Below, in pieces: positions 15,001-27,500 of a stretch of DNA of 64,000 nucleotides. The notes beneath the pieces were generated by a model, which did not search any database, was not told the DNA's origin, and saw only the letters and a list, made by a program, of their open reading frames with translations. How positions within the stretch are numbered: the first letter of the stretch is position 1; each line of letters starts with the position of its first letter. The DNA is from Tomocerus qinae (Eukaryota > Arthropoda > Collembola > Entomobryomorpha > Tomoceridae), in the NCBI GenBank assembly GCA_020055645.1, contig CM034546.1:89528001-89592000 (forward strand), given 5' to 3'. A program made the position numbers and the translations under genes.

Positions 15001-15555
15001 TAAACATTTGTGGGTTGTGTGAGTAGGTGTCGTGGAATTCCTACAAACATCCCGTATCTCAGCCAAACACCCGGATTTCAAAGACCTCGGCTACAAACAA
15101 TGCCTTCAGCGAATTTCCTACCATGCTGACCGCAGTACAGATTATACTCACGCGTTTCGTCTCGCCTCTGCATATTCCAGTGACGTTATGCCTTTTACAA
15201 ACTACACATTTGATTTCCGAGGAATCATCGACTATATTTTCTACTCGAAGGGCAGTATGAGTCCATTGGGACTACTTGGGCCACTTGATCCTCAGTGGCT
15301 CAACCAGAACAAAGTCGTAGGGGCACCGCACTCCTCCATTCCATCGGGTAAGATTTTTTTTTCGTTACTCAGTTTGTAATGCGTGTAATCGTGTACTAGA
15401 ATATATTTTCGTTTATGAAAAAGGGTATTAAATGAATAAAAATATTTATGCAAACAGATCACTTTCCTCTTTTGGTGGAACTGGAAATGACGGCATCGGG
15501 TCCTCAAACAAACCAACAAACCCCGCAACAACAATCCCAGCACACAAGAAGATAA
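1..15555 (+). CDS. CNOT6L: CCR4-NOT deadenylase catalytic subunit (CNOT6/CNOT6L/twin type), 5' end missing
   Basis: Mg-dependent poly(A) exonuclease of the CCR4-NOT complex, which shortens mRNA tails in the cytoplasm. Exons: <1-74, 13975-14264, 14369-14558, 14642-14893, 15027-15347, 15458-15555 (TAA). All junctions are GT-AG and keep frame, giving 407 visible codons. The first exon encodes the linker between the leucine-rich repeats and the nuclease (GTSKLLTYLLDSLP, compare GTRKLLNFMLDNL of vertebrate CNOT6L). The rest is the EEP nuclease domain: CYNVLCDKYATRQ, catalytic ISLQEVET, KSRAKTMSE, VDGCAIFF, AMANAEGSD, the GDFNSLPDSG metal site, NYTFDFRGIIDYIFYSK, GPLDPQWL and the final SDHFP histidine. 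The N-terminal leucine-rich repeats lie left of the window. The intron 75-13974 is 13.9 kb and holds other features. Symbol is by family; CNOT6 versus CNOT6L cannot be told apart here. Confidence 0.95.
75..1048. other. start of the 13.9-kb deadenylase intron, no gene seen
   Basis: Begins with the splice donor GTAAGT at 75. AT-rich sequence with only short chance reading frames. I see no RNA gene or clear repeat before the fold-back element at 1049. Confidence 0.6.
1049..1350. repeat. fold-back (palindromic) element, about 300 bp
   Basis: Arms 1049-1184 and 1216-1350 are near-perfect inverted repeats of about 135 bp around a 31-bp spacer. The left arm starts ACTTTTTTTTAGGAAG and the right arm ends CTTCC/TTTCC-TAAAAAAAGT. 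This is the shape of a non-autonomous MITE or fold-back element. No convincing target duplication was found, so the superfamily is open. Confidence 0.85.
1670..2372. repeat. inverted-repeat element with diverged arms
   Basis: Arms 1670-1746 and 2293-2372 are inverted copies sharing GTAAGACAGTGGTTGC, ATGAAATATACAGGGCATGC and CCCTTTCG with several mismatches. A second inner inverted pair (about 1806-1820 and 2268-2285, ACTGCCTTACTC) nests inside. No coding capacity is visible. Probably an old MITE. Confidence 0.65.
2451..2878. repeat. degenerate short repeats built on GCCGCCAAAAATA
   Basis: The phrase GTGTAGCCGCCAAAAATAATTT and variants (GCCGCCATAAATG, GCCACCAGAAATA, GGCCGTCAAAAATA) recur about eight times at irregular 30-60 bp spacing. 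This looks like a decayed tandem repeat directly abutting the left end of the element at 2881. Confidence 0.55.
3060..3374. mobile_element. hAT-type MITE with 8-bp TSD CTTCTGGG
   Basis: A 315-bp insert bounded by TAGGGATGCCGCGAA and TTCGCGGCAACCCTA (imperfect inverted ends). It is flanked on both sides by CTTCTGGG (3052-3059 and 3375-3382), the 8-bp duplication expected of hAT elements. Removing it restores an uninterrupted left arm of the host element, which matches the right arm. The interior is made of repeated TCGAATATTCGACA-like motifs and codes for nothing. Confidence 0.9.
3600..4521. repeat. inner inverted-repeat block rich in CCATACAAAGTCAT
   Basis: The left side (3600-3725) and right side (4388-4521) are inverted copies carrying repeated TGACTTTGTATGG / CCATACAAAGTCAT motifs. 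The outer match is AATTTGTATGGCACACACATG against its complement at 4498-4520. It sits wholly inside the 2881-4870 element, so it is either part of that element or a further nested insertion. Confidence 0.6.
4031..4312 (+). pseudogene. short transposon-derived ORF, acidic plus Cys-rich
   Basis: The ATG at 4031 opens about 93 codons: MAGSRKFVSLEY, an acidic Asp/Glu/Ser run, then YYDCGKGGRSCPASLKC. The spaced cysteines after an aromatic pair recall FLYWCH/WRKY-type zinc fingers that front MULE-like transposases. That comparison is from memory and weak. The frame stops at 4312 with no catalytic domain, so this is probably a truncated transposase N-terminus. Confidence 0.35.
4909..5090 (+). repeat. 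half-copy of the 8726-9149 fold-back element
   Basis: Matches the left arm of the element at 8726 almost base for base (AGAGCCCAGTACCTC, then ATCTCTGATGACTATC through GAATATATTGTCGACCACCCC). No opposite arm is present, so it is a truncated copy. Confidence 0.85.
5265..7192. repeat. 1.9-kb palindrome of 133-bp tandem units, direct then inverted
   Basis: About eight direct units begin with CCGTTGACCCTACGGGGTA near 5284, 5418, 5550, 5683, 5817, 5949, 6082 and 6216. About seven units in inverted orientation follow, with CGTAGGGTCAACGG near 6376, then roughly every 133 bp to 7175. The turn lies near 6290. Each unit contains its own hairpin, CCGATATAGGGGG-TAT-GCCCCCATATCGG. No coding frame. I could not fix target duplications, so the outer limits are approximate. 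Confidence 0.85.
7379..7572. repeat. small inverted-repeat element
   Basis: Arms 7379-7423 and 7528-7572 are inverted copies (AGGTTAGACGAAGCGG, then GGCAAGTTAAAAATTCACTTTT). A second short inverted pair, GGAGGACAAAT / ATTTGTCCTCC, lies at 7431-7457. Non-coding; MITE-like. Confidence 0.65.
7573..8725. other. intronic sequence, nothing recognised
   Basis: Part of the deadenylase intron. Short chance ORFs only; no repeat arms, RNA gene or domain seen. Confidence 0.5.
8726..9149. repeat. fold-back MITE with CCTTAAGAGTCCAG ends
   Basis: Inverted arms 8726-8906 and about 8970-9149 end in CCTTAAGAGTCCAGTTCC / GGAACTGGACTCTTAAGG. They share the whole run from ATCTCTGATGACTATC to CCCATTGTACAAAATATACGA. 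A truncated relative lies at 4909-5090. No coding frame. Confidence 0.85.
9210..9230 (+). repeat. poly-C tract
   Basis: A run of C broken by one G. Length in the assembly is doubtful because such tracts are unstable and hard to read. The rest of 9150-9841 is AT-rich with nothing recognised. Confidence 0.8.
9842..9925 (+). tRNA. trnL-UAG: tRNA-Leu(UAG), class II
   Basis: 84 nt with acceptor stem GTCAGAA/TTCTGAC, D arm GGCCGAG..GGTCTAAGGC, anticodon arm GCAGC-TTTAGGC-GCTGT (anticodon TAG, reads CUA), long variable arm TCTCTTCGGAGGC, T arm GTGGGTTCGAATCCCAC and discriminator A. Box A and box B are intact. A run of T follows at 9932-9938 and can end Pol III transcription. It lies inside the deadenylase intron on the same strand. 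Confidence 0.96.
9932..9938 (+). terminator. oligo-T Pol III terminator of tRNA-Leu
   Basis: A T run about 7 nt after the tRNA 3' end, the usual RNA polymerase III stop signal. Confidence 0.8.
10294..10929 (-). CDS. unrecognised protein, terminal coding exon nested in the deadenylase intron
   Basis: An open frame of 211 codons ending TGA at 10294-10296. Going upstream it stays open to a splice-acceptor-like GTGTAG|GGC at 10929-10930 and meets a stop just beyond. The first in-frame ATG (MNTSYYTGANL) lies about 25 codons in, so it is either a small single-exon gene or the last exon of a larger gene. Composition is typical of a cytoplasmic tail: NCNCSAVNERSKKKK, SPPKKISEEFKDFYFYEKHW, a Ser/Gly-rich run with GGGGG, then NGHRDLEIRL. 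No domain recognised. A strong donor-like CA|GTAAGT at 10924-10918 is a competing signal. AATAAA on this strand is present near 10003-10013. Confidence 0.55.
   Translation of the reverse strand, partial: GSVSEVGEADEPDRNYLQKCELQHTMNTSYYTGANLIIRRNNYFYPRTIYEGHPLIIQKNCNCSAVNERSKKKKTYKQICPLPANNGHSSSKEDVEGLDKDGPDDYNKYKEPISPPKKISEEFKDFYFYEKHWRPSSDSSSVSGGGGGCGTGTGIGGRGTLGTGVGNTRGSGHQGGHPCDTSNWADKMSVEANIVEANGHRDLEIRLCYVK
10930..13974. other. intronic and possible regulatory sequence, no gene recognised
   Basis: Rich in CTT/CAGT/TCAC short repeats (TCAGTCACTCACTCAGTCACTT near 11130, CTTACTTACTTCTC near 11905). It could hold upstream exons of the - strand gene or promoter and UTR sequence, but no frame longer than about 95 codons looks coding. 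It ends at the acceptor GCAG before 13975. Confidence 0.4.
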
Positions 15556-15557
15556 AT

Positions 15558-15595
15558 TTTATTTAATAAGATTCTAGTATCACTATCCAAATAAA
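15558..15595. terminator. overlapping poly(A) signals of the convergent deadenylase and GDH genes
   Basis: AATAAA on + at 15590-15595, 35 bp after the deadenylase stop. On -, AATAAA reads at 15563-15558, 123 bp past the GDH stop. If both are used, the two transcripts overlap at their 3' ends. Confidence 0.6.
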
Positions 15596-15685
15596 TTATT
15601 AGGCCAAATATTGAAAGGAAAGGATTAGAGGGCGGCGAGGAGTTGAAATCAATACTGAACTGTTGATTGGAAAATTAGAGGGAAT

Positions 15686-19098
<3,413 letters not shown>

Positions 19099-20863
19099 TT
19101 TGAAAAAAGCTACGGAGCACTGAATAATGGTAATAAAAATGGAGTCCTGCTGTGTATATATGTGTGCTCGTCGGATCCTTCCCTTTCGGCAGATTTCCGC
19201 GGACTAGAAGAGTAGTATGGAGATTGTGGGGTGTTATAACAATCCGTGAGTTCTCTTCATGGGATTATGTCAGTGTGTTTCTATGCCTAAGCACAGTCAA
19301 CTAAAGAAGTAAACTAGTCACAACTAGCTTTACCATTTGTTTCCTATCTCCTCCTATTTAAATCTACTTCTGTAGTATGTACTACGAACGAATAATATGT
19401 TCACCTATTAACTAGACTTTTTTATATCATAGGATTCTCCTATATACATACACTCAGCAACGGAATTGAGTCGAATTGCAGAGAGGTATTATAAGCAAAG
19501 CAAGTGTTTCTATGCAGGCTGTTGTTGAATGTTGTACGTAGTCAAACACTTTCGCTATATTCCATTGCACTGCAGTAGTACATTGTAATTGGCAAAGTTA
19601 GGCAGTCTCAGTCGGCAGTTGGCTTTGGCTATTATCGCATTGCCTTTTGCTGCACAGACTCACACGCTACCTTCTTCGTAAAATCTATTTTATCCCGACC
19701 TGACTGATACTCATATTATTTTGTGTGTGTAAGCAGAGAGTATGTAGTGAGTATTAACACAAGAGTCTCTCTTCTCTCTGCTATATCTACAATACTACTA
19801 CACTCGACTCGGCACTCACATTTCACACACACTTTTTCCGTACGTATCTCTCCGTACCTTTAAATGAGCATCTCTCAGTATCCATCTCTCCTTCACATAC
19901 AATATGAATCTCACCTTTTGCCCTTGTGCAGTCTATATAGTCAGTTCAATTCAGTTTGATGTTATTTTAGGACAATGCAAATTATCTCGTACGATATCTT
20001 TGGACTACTCAGTCAGTCTGCTTATTCGTAAATATAATGATGATGATTAGTGCATGTTCTGCAATGTGCTGAACTGGCTCTTCCCTCACTTGATCCGCTT
20101 GCGTAAATTCTTATCTATTCCTCATTTGATGCAATAGCGATGTAGTTGTAGTTGTACTAACTACTGATGTACCTCATAACTTGTCTTCTAAGTGTTCTGT
20201 TGTAATCTAATTGATATACTAGAACATTTGGTCAACCTATTTTTTGTTATACATGTACTTTGCATAGTAATTACTTTATACATGTCATGCTTAAGTTGTG
20301 CTATGTTTAAACTTCTCCTTTCCGTCTTTCTCTTTTATAAGTTGAGATTTCCAAGTACAAACATTTCAGTAGTATTTATGCGAAATGGAATTTTTATTGA
20401 ATATTAATTGAATGATAAAATGTTGAATAATTATGCGCAGACATAATTACTGAAAGATATCGTACACCTTGTTGCGCCAGAGAAGGGAAACGAGAGAAAA
20501 GCTCAATGATGTTTTAGGAGAGTGAAGGAGGAATAAAATTATTGCGGATGATAAATCAAGGTCCGAAATTGGCAATGATGGCTTGATGACGTTGACGACT
20601 TGACGATATGGAAATGTACTTCCTTTGAATTTCATTGTAGCGCACTGAATATACATATCGACAGTAAATAAACCAGAGTCACTAGTTATTATCTGTTAAG
20701 GTATTTGAGGGAGAAGGTAAATTAATTAATGCTAACGACATAATAATGATCCGTAGATGAGAATCCAATGGAACTGTGTCAAAGAAACTGGGTCACACGC
20801 CACACTTCATTCGCCAAATAAAAACAGAATAAAATAAAAGCAGCTGACAATGGAACAGTTGAG
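19099..20863. promoter_or_regulatory. divergent 5' spacer between GDH and the sphingomyelinase
   Basis: 1.77 kb separates the two start codons. It should hold both 5' UTRs and both promoters. CTCT/CACA-rich stretches are present near 19780-19930. I could not fix a TATA box or initiator with confidence. Confidence 0.45.
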
Positions 20864-23584
20864 ATGACACGAAAAATCAGTCTCCAGCTCCAGCTCCCAT
20901 TTCTCCTTTTCATCGTCTCGTTGACTCTGCGACAAGTCTCCTGTCAACTCTACGAGAAGGAAGTCGAAAACCTCGAGAAATTCTTAGTGGCCCATTTGGA
21001 CGGCACTATCGAAAGTCCAGATGAATACAATCGCACCTCCCTCCCAGATTTCTCCGCTTTCAAACAAGTTTTCCATGGATTCGGAGAAGTGGTCAAAGTG
21101 CGGGCAATGTGCTACGCTTGCGAGGTTTACATCGCTCTCCTCATCCATCAGGTCACTAAAATAACCCTTTTTATCGCTCATTTCTCATAGTCACTCCATT
21201 CATTACAACTGGATAACATAGGAAATTAAATTGGTCAATGGATAGTATAGTATTCATTACAAAGTGTCTATTGGTGAGTTCTGTAAAACGATTTTATAGA
21301 TTTCTCGTCTTATTTCCTCTGATATAATCTGAGCGCTGAAATTATTACATTATGAGGCAGACAGAGATGTGTCTTTTATAAATAATCATATTCTTATGGT
21401 CAACAGAAGTTATAGCAGTTTTGAATGACGTAATAGTAATAAATGTTATGAGTTATGGTGTGTTAATTGAGTTTATGTAAAGTGATGAGATGAAATGATA
21501 TTGCGTAAAGGGGTTATCTCTGTATTACGCAATAAGTAAAAGTGCAATGTCTAAATATGAAATAATGCAGGTAAAAATGGGTGCCAGTCGAGAGAGATTG
21601 GAGCAGATGACTTATACGACCTGCACGACCTTCAACCTTTCAACTCCACCAGTTTGTCGCGGTGTCGTAGAAAGGCTTGGCCCGACTTTCTATTTCATCA
21701 TCCAAAACAGACCGGAAGTGACACCAAAAGTTGTTTGTGGACTCACTTTCCAGAATATCGGATGTACTACTAACAATCATCCTTACTTAGACTTCAAAAT
21801 TGATATTGATGAGCAGAAAGAGGAGAATTCGGAAGAGAGCTATGAGAAGCTAAAAATATTACATTTCACTGACTTGCATCTTGATATCGATTACGTAGTC
21901 AACTCCAGTGCTGTGTGCGATGACGAAGTTTTGTGCTGTCACGGAGAAATGGTCAATAATGCTAGCTTACAGGCTGGAGAATACGGGGACTCTCGGAGCT
22001 GTGATGCCCCAGCTAAATTGCTTGCTAATTCGCTGGATTTTTCCAAGAAATTGGTACGTTAATTTCGTAATGAGATGTGATTCTACTGCAGTACCGTATT
22101 TAGAAGTCGATTTCGGAGGGGGGCAAGGATGTCACCAAGCCATATGTATTAAGTATATGCTCTAAATTTAGGGCTCTTTTTGTCGAAAATGACGCAAAAA
22201 TGGCCTAAAAGTCACATAAAATCGCACGAGGCGCGAAAGTTTTTGCTATTTTGAGAAAATAATTCCTTTTTTTGAATTTCGGGGAGTGGGGAGGATTTGC
22301 CCCCAATGCCCCCTAAATACAGCCTTGTTTTACTGAGGCTAATTGGATTTGTCTCTGAATTAGGATGCCGACGTAATGTACATGACGGGAGATGTTGTTC
22401 CACACAACATTTGGTACAGTACGGTCGAGAGAAATACTGACGCTATGAGAGTGTTTTCAGATTACCTCAAATCACACTACCCTAATCAGAAAATGGTATT
22501 CTGCATTGGAAATCATGAACCACATCCAGTGAATCTGTAAGATTTTTTTTTACATTTTATGCCTGGAGATTGTCTGTGATGTGAAATTCTTTTTTATCAT
22601 TGCAAAAATTGTATTTTCTATAGCTACTCGCCTGAAGACCCTAAAATTCCAGAGGAATTGAGAACAAATTGGATATTTGGAGTGACTTATGAATACTTAA
22701 AAGATTACGTACCCATTGGCTATAAGGAAAACAACGGAAACTACGTAGTGAAGTACAAAAAATTGAAAATCATCGTTATTAATACAAATGTATGTTACAC
22801 ATTCAACATTTGGCAGTTGTATGACCCTCATGATCCTTTTGGCGTCTTGAAATTCCTAAATTCGGAATTAAAAAAGGCAGAAACAAATAAGGAATACGTC
22901 CATATTGGTAATAATTAAATAATGATGAGTAGTAAGAATTACGCAACTTTTGGTTTCCAATTTCAATTCAAGTAATTTAATTTTGCAGTTGGTCATGTTC
23001 CACCTGGTCATGAAGATTGTAACAACGTTTGGTCAAGAGAATTCTACAATATTGTCAACCGATACAAGGATACAATAAAAGCGCAATTCTACGGACACAC
23101 TCATTTCGACGAATTTAAGCTGTACAGTGATACTTACAACAAAAGGAGTTTTGTGAGCATCGCATACATCGGACCCAGTGTCACTTCATACCGAATGTTC
23201 AACCCTGGCGTCAAAGTTTACGAGTCTTATGGGAGTGTCGAAAATTTTACTTCCTACGTCTTCGATTACAGAAGTAACGAATGGACAGAACTTTACAACA
23301 GTCACGAATTGGGAGTGACCGGAGATAGTCAAACCATGGGCAAGTTTGTCTACCGAATGGCTAAGGATCTAATTTTATTTAAGAAATTCTACAGATACTA
23401 CAACAAAGGTCTTCAGGGCCAAGAAGAAGAGTGCGACAATCTGTGCAGGAAGAGAATTCTCTGCAGTCTTGTCCGCAGCAATTATGGCGAAAGTCATGAG
23501 TGCAATTTGATTCAGAAGGAAGTCGACGGAGTTGTATTGCCCATTAAGGTGCTAGAAGAAAAGAAAAGACGCATTTGGCTTTAA
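20864..23584 (+). CDS. SMPD1: acid sphingomyelinase-like phosphodiesterase
   Basis: Hydrolyses sphingomyelin to ceramide and phosphocholine; secreted or lysosomal. Exons 20864-21151, 21571-22053, 22364-22536, 22624-22907, 22989-23584 (TAA), all GT-AG, 607 codons. An N-terminal signal peptide (hydrophobic LPFLLFIVSLTL, likely cut after VSC or nearby) is followed by a saposin-B domain with CYACEVYIALL and matching cysteines. The calcineurin-type phosphatase domain has all metal and proton ligands: FTDLHLDIDY, MTGDVVPHN, IGNHEPHPVN, VGHVPPGHED and YGHTHFDEF. The C-terminal Cys domain (CDNLCRKRILC) is present. Close in length to human ASM (about 630). AATAAA follows near 23632. The assignment to the SMPD1 branch rests on the saposin domain. 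Confidence 0.94.
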
Positions 23585-24589
23585 TATCCTCAAAATATTT
23601 ATTTACAAATAGAAAATTGAGAAATATTTTCAAATAAATATATTAATTAGTAGTCTAAATGTTGACCTTGACCTGAGTTATTTGGGGATTTATTTATAAT
23701 TTCATATTTTAAAATAAAACCTTACATCACCGATTTCAGAATGAATTTCACTTCAAATAAAACTAAACTATTCATTTTAAGATATTTTAATATTTTTAAA
23801 TGACTACCCAAACAATTTTAATCAAAAAATGACAAAATGAACAAAATCAAAATAATTAATTTTTTTTAAAACATGGCCTTTTAACTTGGAATGGAAAAGA
23901 ATCTATGTGAAGAAAAACTAATATTGTCAAACCTTTTCCTGCATTACTATTTAAAAAATTTCCATTCCAGCCTGCGCATCTTTCTTCGTAACATTAGCAA
24001 GGTGAAGTTCAAAATTTTTAATGAACTTTGGGACAAATCAAAAGGACATGTGAAGTGAATTGTGAATATTATTATTCAGTAGATTTTCGTAGTAGAATAA
24101 GTAAAAGCGACTAAACATTTTTCATGGAATTTTCATGCAATGAGTAATGCGTCAAAAAGCAAAGTAAAGAGACAAATCTCATCCATTTTGCACTACTGCT
24201 CTCCAGTTTTTATCCAGCAAACCGAAAAGTGACGCAAGCAAATAAATATTGATCAATTTGTTTGTTGCTGTGCTGGCCTAAAAGGAGGACAGACAGAGCG
24301 GGAGAATTTGTAAATTTATTTACCTACTGACTCACTGTCACTTGCTTTGGATTTCTTGTTTTTTATAGCTCTGCTTGGATGGTTATGGAAAGTTGGACTC
24401 GTCTTGTGATTGTGATTGTGTGCAGAAGATAATAGTAAATAATGTTATCAATTTTAGTGTTTATTGAATCATGTTATATTTAACTTGTACAGTGTGATTT
24501 AGTTTTTCCTCAGTATTCTTCGTATGTACATAGTTGAATGACACCAAGTCTTTTTCATCATTGTGTGAGAACGAGAGCCCGTCGTCATC
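23585..24589. other. intergenic between sphingomyelinase and DOP1
   Basis: Holds the sphingomyelinase 3' UTR with AATAAATATATTA near 23632 and, toward its right end, the DOP1 5' UTR and presumed promoter. No repeat or ORF stands out. Confidence 0.5.
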
Positions 24590-27500
24590 ATGGAAGAAGA
24601 CGAGACTTTACTCACGGATGCCAAATACAAAAGGTTTTTTTCATATAAAATTATCTGAAATTGTATTTTAGATTTCGTAAACATTCTGTTAATTATTTTG
24701 TTTCATTTATATAGCTATGTGACTTCTATTGAAAAGAGTCTAAAAAGTTTTGAATATTCTTCCGAGTGGCCTGACCTCATATCCGCTCTCACCAAACTCA
24801 ATAAGGTGGGCAAAATACAAAAACTGTGAAAGTTTTGAGAAAAGCCAAATGGATGTTTCAAAAGAGTAATATGGAAATTTCTTTATTTCAGGTGATTAGT
24901 GGACATGGAGCAAAGTACGGGACAATACCTAAAAAGTTACTCCTGAGTAAAAGACTTGCACAGGTACTTTTAAAAAGGCTGAATTTAGGCAGCGGTACTT
25001 TGTTGCCACTGTCCCCGCTGTTGCCACTAGGGGATAAGGGGGGTCAGCGGCAACAGCATAAAAGCGGAAACAGTGGCAACAGCGGCAACAGTGGCGACAC
25101 ACAAAAACCACTGGTGGCAACAGCGGCGACACGCAAAATCCACTAGCGGCAACAGCGGCGACGCAGCTAAAACCACTAGCGGCAACACTGACCAGCGGCA
25201 ACAGAGACGCATTGGCTGAATTTAGGCAGCGGAATCTCGTTGCCTCAATTGCCCCCGTTGCCCCATGCTTAGTCCCTTTACCTATTACTTTATTATGTTG
25301 CCTCCCGTCACTATTTTTGCCTCTTTTTGACCTAACCTAATAAAAAATAAACTGTTTTATTGATAATGCATAACAAAATGTATGTTTATTTTTAATTAGG
25401 TTAGGTCAAAAAAGATGCAAAAATAGTGACGGGAGGCAAATGGAAAAGACGATAGGTTAATTGGCTTAACTTGGGGCAACGGGGGCAATTAAAGCAACGA
25501 GATCCCGCTGCCTAAATTAAGGCAATGTGTCTCTGTTGCCGCTGGTCAGTGTTGCCGCTAGTGGTTTTAGCTGTGTCGCCGCTGTTTCCGCTAGTGGATT
25601 TTGCGTGTCGCCACTGTTGCCGCTAGTGGTTGTACCGTGTCGCCACTGTTGCCGCTGTTGCCACTGTCTCCGCTATTATGCTGTTGCCGCTAACCCCCCA
25701 AACCTCCCAGCGGCAACAGCGGCGACAGCGGGGACAGTGGCAACAAAGTACCGCTGCCTAAATTCAGCCTTTAAAAACGCTTGAATCCTACGATCTAATT
25801 TTTAAAGCTATTGGAAGCATTCGTTTTCCACGGGATATTTTATATCTATAATTATATTTATTGCACTGGTATCAAGTTATATTATGTATTAAATTAATCC
25901 TCATTTGCAGTGCCTCCATCCCAGTCTCCCCTCGGGGGTACATTTAAAAGCGCTTGAGTCCTACGATCTAATTTTTAAAGCCATTGGGAGCGTTCGTTTA
26001 TCACAGGACATCTACATCTATTGCACTGGTAACAAGTTATATGTATTAAATGCATCCTCATTATCTCACTGCGTAATTCATTTTTAGACTTTTAGTCCTG
26101 TGTAGCTGAATTATGTATAACTAGCTAATATATGTCTACTGAAAGCGTTCAAATTTTTATTAATTAGGTAGAATTGATGGAGTTAACAAACATTTGAAAA
26201 TAAGTATTGTGTCTATTTGAGCCATATTGTAGTCAATAATCGCGCCTTGTAATAACAGAACATTGTTTTTCAGGCCTATTTCCCCTTTGGAGTTATGCAA
26301 ATATAAGTGTTCGAACATTATTACTGAGTATATACGAAAACCACTTTGTGCCATTGGGAAGCTCTATCAGACCTGCATTGGACGGCTTCTTGCATGCCAT
26401 TTTCAGTGGAATTGATGACACATCTGATTATCATGAAAGGTATAGTGAGTAGTTCAGAATTTGTGGTTTGGTTTCAGTTATTCCTGTAAATATTGTATGC
26501 CTTATTGGTATTTCAGTAATTGCAGTTTACTCGGCTAGTCCTTCTGTCTGTGTAATAATAGTATATGGGTCAATATTTTTAGAACGATAACGCTGTTGAA
26601 AGCTATTAGTGAGAACGTGACACAGAAAACGTTTTCAAAATCGTTATGGACATGCATTCACTTAAACAAAGGCATAAGGCAGTCGGCCACAAATTACTTA
26701 TTGGAGTACGAGCATGGGAACTACTCGGAATTACAAGTGAAGACTCTGATGGATTGTTTGAAGGACGAAAACATTCTCGTCCAAAGGTCAAGTTTAGAAT
26801 TCATTCTCAAGTTCTATCAACTGGATGTGGAGTATGAACACAAGAAGGATCTGATAAAAGCAAGCCTGTACACACTGCTGAGAAGAGATATGAGTTTGAA
26901 CCGACGTCTTTTCAGTTGGTTGCTACATCAAGTAGATTACGAAAACGTCAAGTCGTTGCTGATTGAATCTTTAGAAGAACTGCTCCTGACTCCCACCGCC
27001 GAAATATTCCGAATAATTGTCAGTCTGATTGATAAAGAAGAAGTTGATTTGCTAGAAGACATTTTCTTCCAAGTTTTGAAGGCATTCAGGGTTTTTAAAG
27101 AGAGCGATGAATTTTTCAAAACCGCAAGTTTATTTTTTAGCAATATCCTTCCGCCTTTTTTCAATGAGTTTTTGAACAGAGTGATCGTTCTTGCCAAGGA
27201 AGAAGGAGAAATGGAAGAGGGCAAGTACAAAATCGTAGACGTAAGCGCTGTAATTATATTCTGCATAGAAAATATTTCCAATTTTATCGAAATCGAAACA
27301 GACGCCATAACTGATACGGTTAATACCAAACTACTGGAGAATCTCGAAACGATGTCCAGTGAAAGTCTACAGAGTTTGTTGAGGTTGCTAAAGATCTCCG
27401 TACCGAATCAAGATTTTTTAACAATTTATGTAAAATACAATGAACTGCTCTACAAAGAAAATCAAGAAAACTACGAAAAGCTCTTGAGAAAAGACACGAT

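Noticed and set aside
21547-21570. An ATG start for the sphingomyelinase at 21547
   Set aside because: This is intron sequence before the acceptor TGCAG. The upstream exon at 20864 supplies the signal peptide and joins in frame.
22078-22345. A possible MITE in sphingomyelinase intron 2 (GTATTTAG ends, poly-G tracts)
   Set aside because: The inverted match is under 10 bp and no target duplication was found. Too weak to list.
24929-25784. Ala/Val/Ser-rich ORFs in both strands
   Set aside because: They come from GGCAACAGCGGCGACA repeats in the arms of a palindromic element. Low complexity, not a gene.
26937-27329. 130-codon ORF on - within DOP1
   Set aside because: Antisense shadow of the large DOP1 exon 26583-28251.
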